The notes under the pieces are model-generated. The model saw only the letters and a list, made by a program, of their open reading frames with translations, was not told the DNA's origin and did not search any database. The position numbers and the translations under genes were made by a program. Positions 8,333 to 16,510 of a DNA stretch of 64,000 nt are shown piece after piece. Source of the DNA: Streptomyces sp. NRRL S-337 (GTDB lineage: Bacteria; Actinomycetota; Actinomycetes; Streptomycetales; Streptomycetaceae). Each line of letters begins with the position of its first letter. Position 1 is the first letter of the stretch. The stretch is from the NCBI RefSeq assembly GCF_000720175.1, contig NZ_JOIX01000014.1:1-64000 (forward strand), written 5' to 3'.

Positions 8333-8617
8333 ATGCCGACCGACGAGCCACCCGGCGTCACGACGCACTACGACCAGATGTCCTTCGCCGATCCGCACGG
8401 CGCCGGCAGCCTGTTCGGGCTGTTCGCCGTTTCCATGCTGCACAACCTCGTCCATGTGGTCTTCGGCATGGTGGCCCTCGGTGTGCTTCTCGCGCCGCGG
8501 AACAAGCCCGGTCAGTGCCGGTGCCCGGCCGGCGGCCATGCGCCGGAAAGCGGCGCGCCAGGCGGGTGGCGGCGGCGCCCGGCCCGTTTGGCCGTGCCGT
8601 GGTGGTGTTACGGCTAG
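8333..8617 (+). CDS. Truncated DUF4383-like membrane protein
   Basis: The 94-aa product starts like a DUF4383 protein: acidic N-terminus, then LFGLFAVSMLHNLVHVVFG and VALGVLLAPRN, which is the first of the usual four transmembrane helices. After residue 58 the sequence turns into a Cys/Gly/Arg-rich tail without hydrophobic helices, unlike full-length members of about 140-180 aa. ATG 8333 follows GGAGGGACG. It is either a decayed gene or a one-helix derivative. I could not recover the missing helices in the other frames. Confidence 0.5.
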   Translation: MPTDEPPGVTTHYDQMSFADPHGAGSLFGLFAVSMLHNLVHVVFGMVALGVLLAPRNKPGQCRCPAGGHAPESGAPGGWRRRPARLAVPWWCYG

Positions 8618-8657
8618 GCGGTGCGCTCGTGGTGTGCGTCGAGAAAGGGCTCGTGTG

Positions 8658-9074
8658 ATGACCGAGCAGCATCCGTACCAAGACGGTGGCGTGCCCGATC
8701 CGCCGGACCCGGGGGGCAGGTTCTCCGAGGCTGCGGGACGGTTGTCCGAGGAGGTGGCCACCCTGGTCCGGGCGGAGCTCGATCGGGCGAGGTACGAGCT
8801 GACCGAAACGGCCCGCGAGACGGGCCTGGGCTCCCTGGCCCTGACCGCGGGTGGTGTCTGTGCCTCGCTGGCCCTGCTGTCGGCCCATGAGGCCGTGCTG
8901 CGGGCGGCGGAACGCCACTGGCCGCCGCCGCAGCGGGCCGCCACCGTCGTGGGGCTCGGCTATGCCTCGGGCGCCGCGGCGTTCGCCTCCTTCGGCTGCT
9001 GGAGGCTGCGGAGGGCCCGCGCCGCCTCGCGCGAGGCGCTGGCGCACATGGTCCCCGACCGGACGGCCGACTGA
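8658..9074 (+). CDS. Phage-holin-superfamily III / DUF1469-type membrane protein
   Basis: This 138-aa protein has an acidic, Pro-rich N-terminus (1-30), then SEEVATLVRAELDRARYELT. Two transmembrane helices follow (about 62-80, LTAGGVCASLALLSAHEAV, and 95-113, VVGLGYASGAAAFASFGCW), and the tail is Arg-rich. This layout is that of the Actinobacteria phage holin family/DUF1469, although one helix contains an unusual HEA where family members have an aliphatic run. ATG 8658 is preceded by AAAGGG. Function in Streptomyces is not known; envelope-associated. Confidence 0.65.
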   Translation: MTEQHPYQDGGVPDPPDPGGRFSEAAGRLSEEVATLVRAELDRARYELTETARETGLGSLALTAGGVCASLALLSAHEAVLRAAERHWPPPQRAATVVGLGYASGAAAFASFGCWRLRRARAASREALAHMVPDRTAD

Positions 9075-9215
9075 GCCCGTACGCCGGGGCGCGCCGGTGG
9101 CGGCCGCCGGGTCCGGGTTCGGTTGGCTCCGAACGGGACGGGTACCCGGGTCGGTGCTCGTCGGTGCGGTGCCGGGCCCAGGGAGGCACCCGTAGGGGCG
9201 AAGAGGGAGTGGAGC

Positions 9216-10868
9216 ATGCTGTTCCAGAAGCGGAAGGCCCGGCTCGCGGCGCAGACCCGCCAGGCGGCCGTCACCAGCTACAGCGCGCTGGACCGCCGGG
9301 CCCCGGTCTCGGAACTGGCGAAGGAGCTGCTGCGCAAGGCCTTCCCGGACCACTGGTCCTTCCTCCTGGGCGAGATCGCGCTGTACAGCCTCGTGGTGCT
9401 GGTGCTGACCGGAAGCTATCTGACGCTGTATTTCGAACCCAGCATGAGCCAGAGCACCTATCACGGTGCGTTCCACCCTCTGGACGGGCTCGTGGTGACC
9501 GACGCCTATGCGTCGACCCTGGACATCAGTTTCGATGTCCGGGGCGGGCTGCTGATCCGTCAGATGCACCACTGGGCGGCCCTGGTCTTCGTGGCCGCGC
9601 TGGGCGTCCACATGCTGCGGGTGTTCTTCACCGGGGCCTTCCGCCGTCCCCGTGAGTTCAACTGGATGATCGGGGTGACGCTCTTCCTGCTCGCCCTGCT
9701 GGAGGGATTCGCCGGCTATTCCCTCCCCGACGATCTGCTGTCCGGCACGGGGCTGCGCACCGCGAACACCATCGTGCTGTCCATTCCCGTCGTCGGTACG
9801 TACCTGAGCTATTTTCTGTGGGGCGGGTCGTTCCCCGGCCACATCCTGATTTCCCGGCTGTACACCGTGCATGTGCTGTTCGTGCCGGGGATCCTGATCG
9901 CCCTGCTCGGTGCGCATCTGGTGATGGTCGTCTATCTGAAACACACTCACTGGTCGGCCCGGGGGAAGACCAATCGGAACGCCGTCGGGCAGCCGATGTT
10001 CCCGCAGTTCACCGCCAAGTCGACCGGACTGTTCCTGATGGTCTCCGGGGTGGTGGCCTGGCTGGGGGCGGTCGCCCAGATCAACCCGGTGTGGGACTAC
10101 GGCCCCTACGTGGCGGACCAGGCGTCCACCAATGCCCAGCCGGACTGGTACGTGGGCTTCCTCGAAGGGGCGTTGCGGCTCATGCCCCCGTGGGAGACCA
10201 ACGTGGCGGGGCACACCATCATGTGGAACGTCTTCCTCCCGGCGGTGGTGCTGCCCGGTGTGCTCTTCCTCGTGCTCTATCTCTACCCGTACTTCGAGAA
10301 GTGGGTGACGGGCGATCTGATGGAGCATCACCTCTGTGACCGGCCGCGCGACCGCCCCACCCGTACGGGGCTGGGGGTCGCCGCGATCGTCTTCTACGCC
10401 GTGTTGCTGGTGGCCGGCGGCAATGACGTGGTCGCCGCGGTCTTCGAGGTGTCGGTCGAGGCGCTGACCTGGATCTTCCGCATCGCGGTGATCGTCGGCC
10501 CGATCCTCGCGTTCCTGATCACCAAGCGCTTCTGCCTGGCCCTGCAGGCCCATGACCGTCAGCTGCTGGAGGAGGGCGAGGAGACCGGTCAGATCAGCCA
10601 GAACGTCTACGGCGGGATCGGCGAGAGCCACCGTCCGCTCGGCACCGAGCAGCGGTACCGCCTGCTGGTGAGGGACGTGCCCGCGCCGCTGGAGCATCCG
10701 GGCGAGCGGGCACCGCGACGGCAGCGGCTGCGCGCCGCGCTGAGCGCCTGGTACTACCGCGACCGGGTCGACATGCCGACCACCGCGGAGGAGCGCCTGC
10801 AGATTTCCGGAAAGACGATGGACCCGGTGGCCGGCGCCGGCCACACGGCCGAGGAAGAAACCCCCTAG
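9216..10868 (+). CDS. qcrB: Cytochrome b subunit of a bc-type complex (QcrB paralogue), orphan
   Basis: This 550-aa polytopic protein oxidises menaquinol and carries two b haems. Helix B has QMHHWAALVFVAALGVH, with His residues 14 apart. Helix D has VHVLFVPGILIALLGAH, with His residues 15 apart. The Qo-site signature is PDWY (PEWY in the classical family, PDFY in main actinobacterial QcrB). The N-terminal amphipathic part (1-45) and the soluble C-terminus (from about 430) match actinobacterial QcrB. ATG 9216 follows GGGAG. No Rieske (qcrA) or diheme cytochrome c (qcrC) gene lies beside it, unlike the main qcrCAB operon. It probably pairs with the hydrogenase and the ctaD/ctaF paralogues nearby. 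Confidence 0.92.
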   Translation: MLFQKRKARLAAQTRQAAVTSYSALDRRAPVSELAKELLRKAFPDHWSFLLGEIALYSLVVLVLTGSYLTLYFEPSMSQSTYHGAFHPLDGLVVTDAYASTLDISFDVRGGLLIRQMHHWAALVFVAALGVHMLRVFFTGAFRRPREFNWMIGVTLFLLALLEGFAGYSLPDDLLSGTGLRTANTIVLSIPVVGTYLSYFLWGGSFPGHILISRLYTVHVLFVPGILIALLGAHLVMVVYLKHTHWSARGKTNRNAVGQPMFPQFTAKSTGLFLMVSGVVAWLGAVAQINPVWDYGPYVADQASTNAQPDWYVGFLEGALRLMPPWETNVAGHTIMWNVFLPAVVLPGVLFLVLYLYPYFEKWVTGDLMEHHLCDRPRDRPTRTGLGVAAIVFYAVLLVAGGNDVVAAVFEVSVEALTWIFRIAVIVGPILAFLITKRFCLALQAHDRQLLEEGEETGQISQNVYGGIGESHRPLGTEQRYRLLVRDVPAPLEHPGERAPRRQRLRAALSAWYYRDRVDMPTTAEERLQISGKTMDPVAGAGHTAEEETP

Positions 10869-10877
10869 GAGGAACCG

Positions 10878-11909
10878 ATGGCTGCCGACTCTCCCCGGGA
10901 CGCCGCGGGGCTGCGCGTCGTGGTCGTCGGTGCGACCGGCAACGTGGGCACCAGCGTCGTACGGGCGCTCAGCGCCGAACCCGCCGTCGAGTCGGTGCTG
11001 GGGCTGGCGCGGCGCAGACCGCAGTGGTCCTGCGCCAGGACGACGTGGGCCGCCGTGGACGTCACCGAGGACGACCTGACCGGGCACTTCGCCGGCGCCG
11101 ATGCGGTGATCCACCTCGCCTGGCTGTTCCAGCCCACCCGGGACCCGGTCAGCACCTGGCGGAACAACGTACTGGGCAGCATCCGGGTCTTCCAGGCGGC
11201 GGCCGCGGCCGGTGTCGGAACGCTGGTGTATGCCTCGTCGGTCGGCGCCTACTCGCCCGGCCCCAAGGACCGGCAGGTCGACGAGTCCTGGCCCACGCAC
11301 GGCTGGCCTGATGCCGCCTACTGCCGTGAGAAGGCCTATCTGGAGCGCTTCCTCGACGGCTTCGCGTCCGCGCATCCCCAGGTCCGTGTCGTACGGCTGC
11401 GGCCGGGCTTCATCTTCCAGCGGGCCGCGGCCTGCGCGCAGAGCAGACTGTTCGCGGGCTTCACACCGCCGCGCGTCCTGGCCTCCAAGCGGCTCTTCCC
11501 CGTCGTGCCCGACCTGCCCGGTCTGCGGTTCCAGGTGCTGCACGCCGACGACGTCGCCGACGCCTACCGGCGGGCCGTGCTGCGGCCGGTCTCCGGAGCG
11601 TTCAACCTGGCCGCGGAGCCGGTGGTCGACGCCGCGCTGCTGGGCGACCTCCTGGGAGCCCGCGTCGTGCGGCTGCCGGCCGGGCCACCTCGTGCGCTGC
11701 TGTCGGGTGCCTGGCATCTGCGCCTGCTGCCGGTCTCGCCGCACCTCTTCGACGCCGTGCTGCGGCTGCCCCTGATGGACACCGCCCGGGCCCGGCGGGA
11801 ACTGGGCTGGGCTCCCCGGTACAGCGCCCAGGACGCCCTTGAGGACTTCCTGCGCGGCCTACGGGAACACGCCGGCCTGCCCACCGCGCCGCTACGGCCA
11901 CCCCGGTAG
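10878..11909 (+). CDS. NAD-dependent epimerase/dehydratase (extended SDR)
   Basis: This 343-aa protein has an N-terminal Rossmann motif GATGNVG (residues about 17-23), DVTED after strand 3, a YASSVGAY strand and the catalytic YxxxK as YCREK. Length and order fit extended short-chain dehydrogenases acting on nucleotide sugars or similar hydroxy compounds. The ATG at 10878 lies only 9 nt after the qcrB stop with a strong GGAGGAA site, so it is probably co-transcribed with qcrB. Substrate cannot be told from sequence. Confidence 0.85.
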   Translation: MAADSPRDAAGLRVVVVGATGNVGTSVVRALSAEPAVESVLGLARRRPQWSCARTTWAAVDVTEDDLTGHFAGADAVIHLAWLFQPTRDPVSTWRNNVLGSIRVFQAAAAAGVGTLVYASSVGAYSPGPKDRQVDESWPTHGWPDAAYCREKAYLERFLDGFASAHPQVRVVRLRPGFIFQRAAACAQSRLFAGFTPPRVLASKRLFPVVPDLPGLRFQVLHADDVADAYRRAVLRPVSGAFNLAAEPVVDAALLGDLLGARVVRLPAGPPRALLSGAWHLRLLPVSPHLFDAVLRLPLMDTARARRELGWAPRYSAQDALEDFLRGLREHAGLPTAPLRPPR

Positions 11910-11932
11910 GACGAGGAACGCCCGGCGGGACC

Positions 11933-11994
11933 GCTCGGTCATCCGGGCCGCTCAGTCATCCCGGCCGCCCATTCAACGCACCCGCTCAGTCATC
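11933..11994. repeat. Three short direct repeats at a convergent gene junction
   Basis: Near-identical 11-mers (GCTCRGTCATC) start at 11933, 11950 and 11984, i.e. spaced 17 and 34 nt. The third copy contains the stop codon of the minus-strand ctaF gene. They probably arose by local slippage duplication of the 3' end of that gene. No hairpin of terminator strength was noticed here. Confidence 0.6.
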
Positions 11995-12375
11995 GCGGCG
12001 GGCGAATTCGAAGACCATGCCGAAGACGGCGGACACGGTGACGCCGACCCCGATGAGGACCAGCCACACCGCGTAGACCAGGCCGAGCGCGAGCAGTGCC
12101 GCACCCAGCGCGACCACGATCGGATAGCCACTGTGCGGCGGGAAGAAATCCAGCGGGCCGCTGCGCTCCTGGATCTCGGATTCCTGCCGGTCCTCCGGCC
12201 GTTCGCCCTTGCGGCGGTAATTCATGGCACAGAAGAACGAGATGACGACCGCCATGAAACAGGACACCGTGAGCGCGGCGATGCCGGCCGGTTCCCGGGC
12301 GAACCAGATGTACACCGCGTCGGTGAGCAGGAAGAAAAGGGCCACGCCCGCGAAGAGATACGCCTCCGCTTTCAT
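11986..12375 (-). CDS. ctaF: Cytochrome c oxidase subunit IV (CtaF paralogue)
   Basis: This 129-aa actinobacterial-type subunit IV has four predicted helices: about 5-24 ([20 protein letters not shown]), 31-50, 84-100 and 103-120. The loop with [18 protein letters not shown] and the [17 protein letters not shown] stretch are typical of CtaF. Its ATG overlaps the ctaD stop by 4 nt, so the two genes are translationally coupled. In the standard locus ctaF sits with ctaC, ctaD and ctaE; here only ctaD accompanies it, so this is a second, partial oxidase gene set. Confidence 0.88.
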   Translation of the reverse strand: MKAEAYLFAGVALFFLLTDAVYIWFAREPAGIAALTVSCFMAVVISFFCAMNYRRKGERPEDRQESEIQERSGPLDFFPPHSGYPIVVALGAALLALGLVYAVWLVLIGVGVTVSAVFGMVFEFARRDD

Positions 12376-14090
12376 TTCTGCTCGTCTCCCAAGGTGTCCG
12401 GGGTCGGTTCGGACGTGCCGCGTTCACCCGAGGCGAGTTCGAGGTACTGGGGGTGATGGAGGTCGAAGGCGGGCGAGTCGGAGCGGATCCTGGGAAGCGC
12501 CACGAAGTTGTGACGGGGCGGCGGACAGGAAGTGGCCCACTCCAGCGACCGTCCGAATCCCCAGGGGTCGTCGGACTCCACGCGGGGCGCGTACTTCGCG
12601 GTCTTCCAGACGTTGTAGAGGAAGGGCAGGGTCGACAGGCCCAGCAGGAACGCACCGATCGAGGAGATGGTGTTCAGCAGGGTGAAGCCGTCGGCGGCGA
12701 GATAATCGGCGTACCGGCGCGGCATGCCCATCTCGCCGAGCCAGTGGTGGACGAGGAAGGTGGTCTGGAAGCCGATGAACAACGTCCAGAAGTGAATCTT
12801 CCCCAGCCGCTCGTCGAGCATCCGGCCGGTCCACTTCGGCCACCAGAAATAGAAGCCGCCGAACATCGCGAAGACGATCGTGCCGAACAGAACGTAATGC
12901 AGATGCGCGACGATGAAGTACGTATCGGTGACATGGAAGTCCATGGGCGGTGAGGCGATCAGAACGCCGCTGAGACCCCCGAGGAGAAAGGTCACCATGA
13001 ATCCGACGGCCCAGAGCATCGGCGTCTCGAACGACAGGCTGCCCCGCCACATCGTCCCGATCCAGTTGAAGAACTTCACCCCGGTCGGTGCCGCGATCAG
13101 GAAGGACATCAGGGAGAAGAACGGCAGCAGCACCGCGCCCGTGGCGAACATGTGGTGCGCCCACACCGTGGCGGACAGCATGGTGATGGCGATCGTCGCA
13201 CCGACCATGCCGACGTATCCGAAGACCGGTTTGCGGCTGAAGACGGGCACGATCTCGGTCACCACACCGAAGAACGGCAGCGCGACGATATAGACCTCGG
13301 GGTGGCCGAAGAACCAGAAAAGGTGCTGCCACAGCAGCGCCCCGCCATTGGCCGCGTCATAGACGTGCGCACCCAGCCTGCGGTCGGCCAGCAGCGCGAG
13401 GAGTGCGGCGGTGAGCACGGGAAAGGCGAGCAGCGCAAGGATGGAGGTGAAGAGGATGTTCCACGTGAAGATCGGCATCCGGAACATCGTCATTCCGGGG
13501 GCGCGCAGCGTGATGATGGTGGCGATGAAATTGACCGAGCCGAGGGTGGTACTGAGACCGGCGACGACCAGACCCGCCGCCCACAGGTCGCCGCCCGCAC
13601 CCGGCGAGAACACCTCGCTGTTCAGTGGCGCGTAGGCGAACCAGCCGAAAGGTGCCGCACCGCCCGGCACGACGAAACCCGACACCACCATCAGCCCGCC
13701 GAAGAGGAATAGCCAGTACGTCAGGGCATTGAGCCGGGGAAAGGCGACATCGGGGGCGCCGATCTGCAGGGGCATGACGGCATTGGCGAACCCGGCGAAT
13801 GTCGGGGTCGCGAAGAGCAGCATCATGACCGTGCCGTGAATGGTGAACAGCTGGTTGTACTGCTGATTGCTGACGATCTGCATGCCCGGTCGGGCCAGCT
13901 CCGCGCGCATCAGCATCGCCAGAATGCCGGCGAACAGGAAGAAACCGAAAGCCGTGACGAGATACATATTGCCGATCACCTTGTGATCGGTGGTCGTCAC
14001 GTACTTCCGGATCCTGCTGCCCGCCCTGACGCGCGGATTCTGGGAGGCGTCCAGCGGCTCCCGCCGCCGGTCGTGGTCCAGCTGCGACAT
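12372..14090 (-). CDS. ctaD: Cytochrome c oxidase subunit I (CtaD paralogue)
   Basis: This 572-aa haem-copper oxidase core has twelve helices. The active-site cross-link motif HPEVY is present, along with the CuB histidine pair in WAHHMF, the haem ligands in [10 protein letters not shown], the K-channel lysine in PTGVKFFNW and an N-terminal TIHGTVM helix with the haem a ligand. It is therefore an A1-type proton-pumping oxidase subunit. ATG 14090 opens after a divergent 264-nt gap. Subunits II (ctaC) and III (ctaE) are not in this window, so the paralogue must borrow them or work with a different partner. The neighbouring hydrogenase and qcrB suggest a starvation-time respiratory branch. Confidence 0.93.
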   Translation of the reverse strand: MSQLDHDRRREPLDASQNPRVRAGSRIRKYVTTTDHKVIGNMYLVTAFGFFLFAGILAMLMRAELARPGMQIVSNQQYNQLFTIHGTVMMLLFATPTFAGFANAVMPLQIGAPDVAFPRLNALTYWLFLFGGLMVVSGFVVPGGAAPFGWFAYAPLNSEVFSPGAGGDLWAAGLVVAGLSTTLGSVNFIATIITLRAPGMTMFRMPIFTWNILFTSILALLAFPVLTAALLALLADRRLGAHVYDAANGGALLWQHLFWFFGHPEVYIVALPFFGVVTEIVPVFSRKPVFGYVGMVGATIAITMLSATVWAHHMFATGAVLLPFFSLMSFLIAAPTGVKFFNWIGTMWRGSLSFETPMLWAVGFMVTFLLGGLSGVLIASPPMDFHVTDTYFIVAHLHYVLFGTIVFAMFGGFYFWWPKWTGRMLDERLGKIHFWTLFIGFQTTFLVHHWLGEMGMPRRYADYLAADGFTLLNTISSIGAFLLGLSTLPFLYNVWKTAKYAPRVESDDPWGFGRSLEWATSCPPPRHNFVALPRIRSDSPAFDLHHPQYLELASGERGTSEPTPDTLGDEQK

Positions 14091-14354
14091 CGCCCCTCCG
14101 AGACACTGGCGGCCGGCGCGGCGGGTTCCGGCCCATCACCGCGCCTCACTGTGTAGCCGCAACCGTTGACCGCCAAACCTCCTGTCGACCATCCAGACCC
14201 ACGTCGCCGGGGCCCACCGCTCGTCATCCCGGTATCACGTCCGAATACCGCCAGCCCTGGTGCGGCGCACCTCGCAGACTTGGCCGCGTAGCCGGTGAGG
14301 GCGCCGTCCGCGCCGATCACGCCGTGCAACGCACACGTAACGAAGGACCCCACC

Positions 14355-15122
14355 ATGACCCCCACCGTGACCGACGCCATGACCCCTGCCAGGACCGACG
14401 CCGCCCGACCGGACGGCAGCCTCACCGCACGGGTCGACGCCGCCGACTGGAACGCCCTCACCGACGAGGTCAACGAGTACGGCAGCGCGCTGACCGGGCC
14501 GCTGCTCACCCCCGGCCAGTGCCAGGAGATCGCCGCCCTGTACGACGACGCCGAACGCTTCCGTACCACCGTCGACATGGCCCGCCACCGCTTCGGCTCC
14601 GGCCAGTACCGATACTTCACCCACGACCTGCCGGACGCCGTCCGCGAACTGCGCGAGGCGTTCTACCCGCACCTTCTGCCGATCGCCCGCGACTGGGCCG
14701 GCAAGCTCGGGCGGAGCGCCCCGTGGCCGGACGACCTGGGGCGGTGGCTGGCGAAGTGCCACCGGGCCGGGCAGTCCAAGTCCGCCCAGATCCTGCTGCG
14801 TTACGTCGCGGGTGACTGGAACGCACTGCACCGCGATGTGTTCGGCGAGATGGTGTTCCCGCTCCAGGTCGTCATCGGCCTCGACGCACCCGGTGTCGAT
14901 TTCACCGGCGGCGAGTTCCTGATGACGGAACAGCGACCCCGCGCCCAGTCCCGCGGATCGTCGACCACGCTCCCCCAGGGCCACGCACTGGTCTTCACCA
15001 CCCGCGACCGGCCGGTGGCCTCCCGCCGCGGCTGGTCCATCGGGCCCATGCGGCACGGCGTGAGCACCGTCCGCTCCGGGGTGCGACGGACGCTCGGCCT
15101 CGTCTTCCACGAGGCGTCATGA
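14355..15122 (+). CDS. 2OG-Fe(II) dioxygenase family protein
   Basis: This 255-aa protein shows the jelly-roll iron site: the HxD pair in LHRDVFGEMVFPLQVVIG, a glycine turn FTGGEFLMTEQRP, the distal His in MRHGVSTV, and an Arg two strands later (RRTLGLVFHE) that should bind 2-oxoglutarate. The ATG at 14355 is chosen because GAAGGA lies 8 nt upstream; an earlier in-frame ATG at 14295 has no site. It overlaps the next gene by 4 nt. Substrate is unknown; the family includes DNA-repair and small-molecule hydroxylases. Confidence 0.75.
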   Translation: MTPTVTDAMTPARTDAARPDGSLTARVDAADWNALTDEVNEYGSALTGPLLTPGQCQEIAALYDDAERFRTTVDMARHRFGSGQYRYFTHDLPDAVRELREAFYPHLLPIARDWAGKLGRSAPWPDDLGRWLAKCHRAGQSKSAQILLRYVAGDWNALHRDVFGEMVFPLQVVIGLDAPGVDFTGGEFLMTEQRPRAQSRGSSTTLPQGHALVFTTRDRPVASRRGWSIGPMRHGVSTVRSGVRRTLGLVFHEAS

Positions 15123-15652
15123 ACGAGCCCGCCGCCGGCCCCGAGTCGCATATGGAGGGCTTGCCCGCCCAGCACACCGACGCGGAGCTGGCCGCCCTGG
15201 TCGGGTTGCTGACGGCGCACCGCTCGCGGATCCGGTCCGTCGCCGTCGGCCATGGCCGGGACGGGCATTCCCGTGCCGCCGCGCGGGCGTTCACCGCGGC
15301 CTGGCAGACGCTCGGCTTGGACGTCCTCGCGGTCGTCGACTGGCCCGAGGAGGCGGCCTCGTGGCTGCGCCCCGCCCGGCGGCTGACCGCCCAGACCCCG
15401 GACGCCTGGGTGCTGGCCGGCGCGCCGGCCGGCGTCGCCCGCCTGGTCCGGCGCCTGCGTCGCTCCACCGACTGGGATCCCGCCCGCACCGTCGGCTTCG
15501 CCTCCCTCGGCACGCCCCGGCTCGTCGAACTCGCCGGCGCCGACACCGTTCACGGGCTGCGCGGCGCTTCACGGGACGGCGGCACCTGGGAGCTGCGCCG
15601 GGGCTGGACCACCCACTACGCGCCCGCGGCGACGGCCGACGCCCAGCGGTGA
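15119..15652 (+). CDS. Hypothetical protein coupled to the 2OG dioxygenase
   Basis: This 177-aa cytoplasmic protein looks like an alpha/beta Rossmann-like fold. Parallel-strand segments IRSVAVGHG, LDVLAVVDW, DAWVLAGAP and TVGFASLG alternate with Arg/Ala-rich helices, reminiscent of one lobe of a periplasmic-binding-like domain. No signal peptide and no catalytic motif are visible. The start codon overlaps the dioxygenase stop (ATGA), so the two proteins are made together and may act on the same substrate. I do not recognise a named family. Confidence 0.65.
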   Translation: MNEPAAGPESHMEGLPAQHTDAELAALVGLLTAHRSRIRSVAVGHGRDGHSRAAARAFTAAWQTLGLDVLAVVDWPEEAASWLRPARRLTAQTPDAWVLAGAPAGVARLVRRLRRSTDWDPARTVGFASLGTPRLVELAGADTVHGLRGASRDGGTWELRRGWTTHYAPAATADAQR

Positions 15653-15701
15653 CCCACTCACAGCGGCCGGCCCGGCACCCCCGTCCGGCACCTGTGGGCG
15701 T

Positions 15702-15749
15702 CAGTGCCTGTGGGGGGCAGTGCCTGTGTGTGTCAGTGCCTGTGGGGGA
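15702..15749. repeat. 16-bp tandem repeat, three copies
   Basis: CAGTGCCTGTG recurs at exactly 15702, 15718 and 15734 within 16-bp units that differ only in the last five bases. The array fills the gap between two convergent genes and ends at the stop codon of the minus-strand LppU-like gene. It has no obvious hairpin and may be a slippage product. Confidence 0.75.
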
Positions 15750-16301
15750 TCAGTGGTCGACGTGGGTCAGGCAGAGTGTGGTGTCCCCGAGCCTGCCGCC
15801 CCGCTCCTCGTACTGGGTGAATTCAGCGGGGCACTCGCCGCGCGGCCCCGGCGTGAACCGGATCTTGTAATCCGCTTTGGGGTCGGTGCAGTTGACGGTG
15901 AACAGCACCGGCTTGGTGTGCGTGCCCCGGTTCTCCAGGCAATCCCCGACGCTCGCCTCACGGGCCGTCTTCTCCGGCTCCTTGCCGTCGCTGAGCAGCC
16001 AGAACACCGTGCCGAGAGCCACCACGACGGCCAGCGCGATCACCGGCCTGAGCCACTGCCGCGGATTCGGCCCGGTCGGCACGAACACGGGCGCGCCCGG
16101 CTGCGGCTGGATCTGCCCCCAGTGCTGCTGGCCCCACTGCTGCGGCGCGGGTTGGCCGTAGGGGGCCGCAGCGGGTGGCCCGTACGGGGCGGGGCCGCTC
16201 TGCCCGTAGGGGGCCGGTCCGGGCGGCGGACCGTAGGGGTTCGGGCCGTTCTGGTCATACGGGGACGGACCGCCGGGAGGCGGCGGTGTGTACGCGGACA
16301 G
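15750..16301 (-). CDS. LppU/SCO3897-like membrane protein, probable CTG start
   Basis: This 183-aa protein has a Pro/Gly/Tyr-rich cytoplasmic N-terminus with repeats of PYG (1-80), one transmembrane helix (about 87-106, VIALAVVVALGTVFWLL) and an extracytoplasmic domain with four Cys (VGDCLEN, VNCTDP, GECPAEF, TTLCLTH). That domain order is identical to the paralogue at 30874-31404. No ATG, GTG or TTG exists between the upstream in-frame stop and residue 72. CTG at 16301 follows GAGGGGGA at 5-nt spacing and reads LSAY, parallel to MSAP in the paralogue. Function unknown; the family is common in Streptomyces. Confidence 0.75.
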   Translation of the reverse strand: MSAYTPPPPGGPSPYDQNGPNPYGPPPGPAPYGQSGPAPYGPPAAAPYGQPAPQQWGQQHWGQIQPQPGAPVFVPTGPNPRQWLRPVIALAVVVALGTVFWLLSDGKEPEKTAREASVGDCLENRGTHTKPVLFTVNCTDPKADYKIRFTPGPRGECPAEFTQYEERGGRLGDTTLCLTHVDH

Positions 16302-16510
16302 AGTGTTCCCCCTCGCCGTTCGATGTTCGGTACGGCAGGCTACGCCCCCGCCCGTTCGACGGTTCGGAGAGGGGGCTACCGCCCTCGATCATGAACGAAT
16401 CACCCCGAAGCCCGGCTGACCAGCCCTCCATTGAGCCGATGTTGTGCTTGACGTGACCTGAGTCCCGTCGGTGCGGAACCGCCGTGCCCGCCACCGCGTG
16501 ATCACGAAGT

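Noticed and set aside
8358..11744. A very long minus-strand open frame (about 1128 codons) opposite the qcrB and epimerase genes
   Set aside because: It is a GC-bias shadow. Its translation is Arg/Gln/His/Gly-rich without domains, while the plus strand encodes clear QcrB and SDR proteins.
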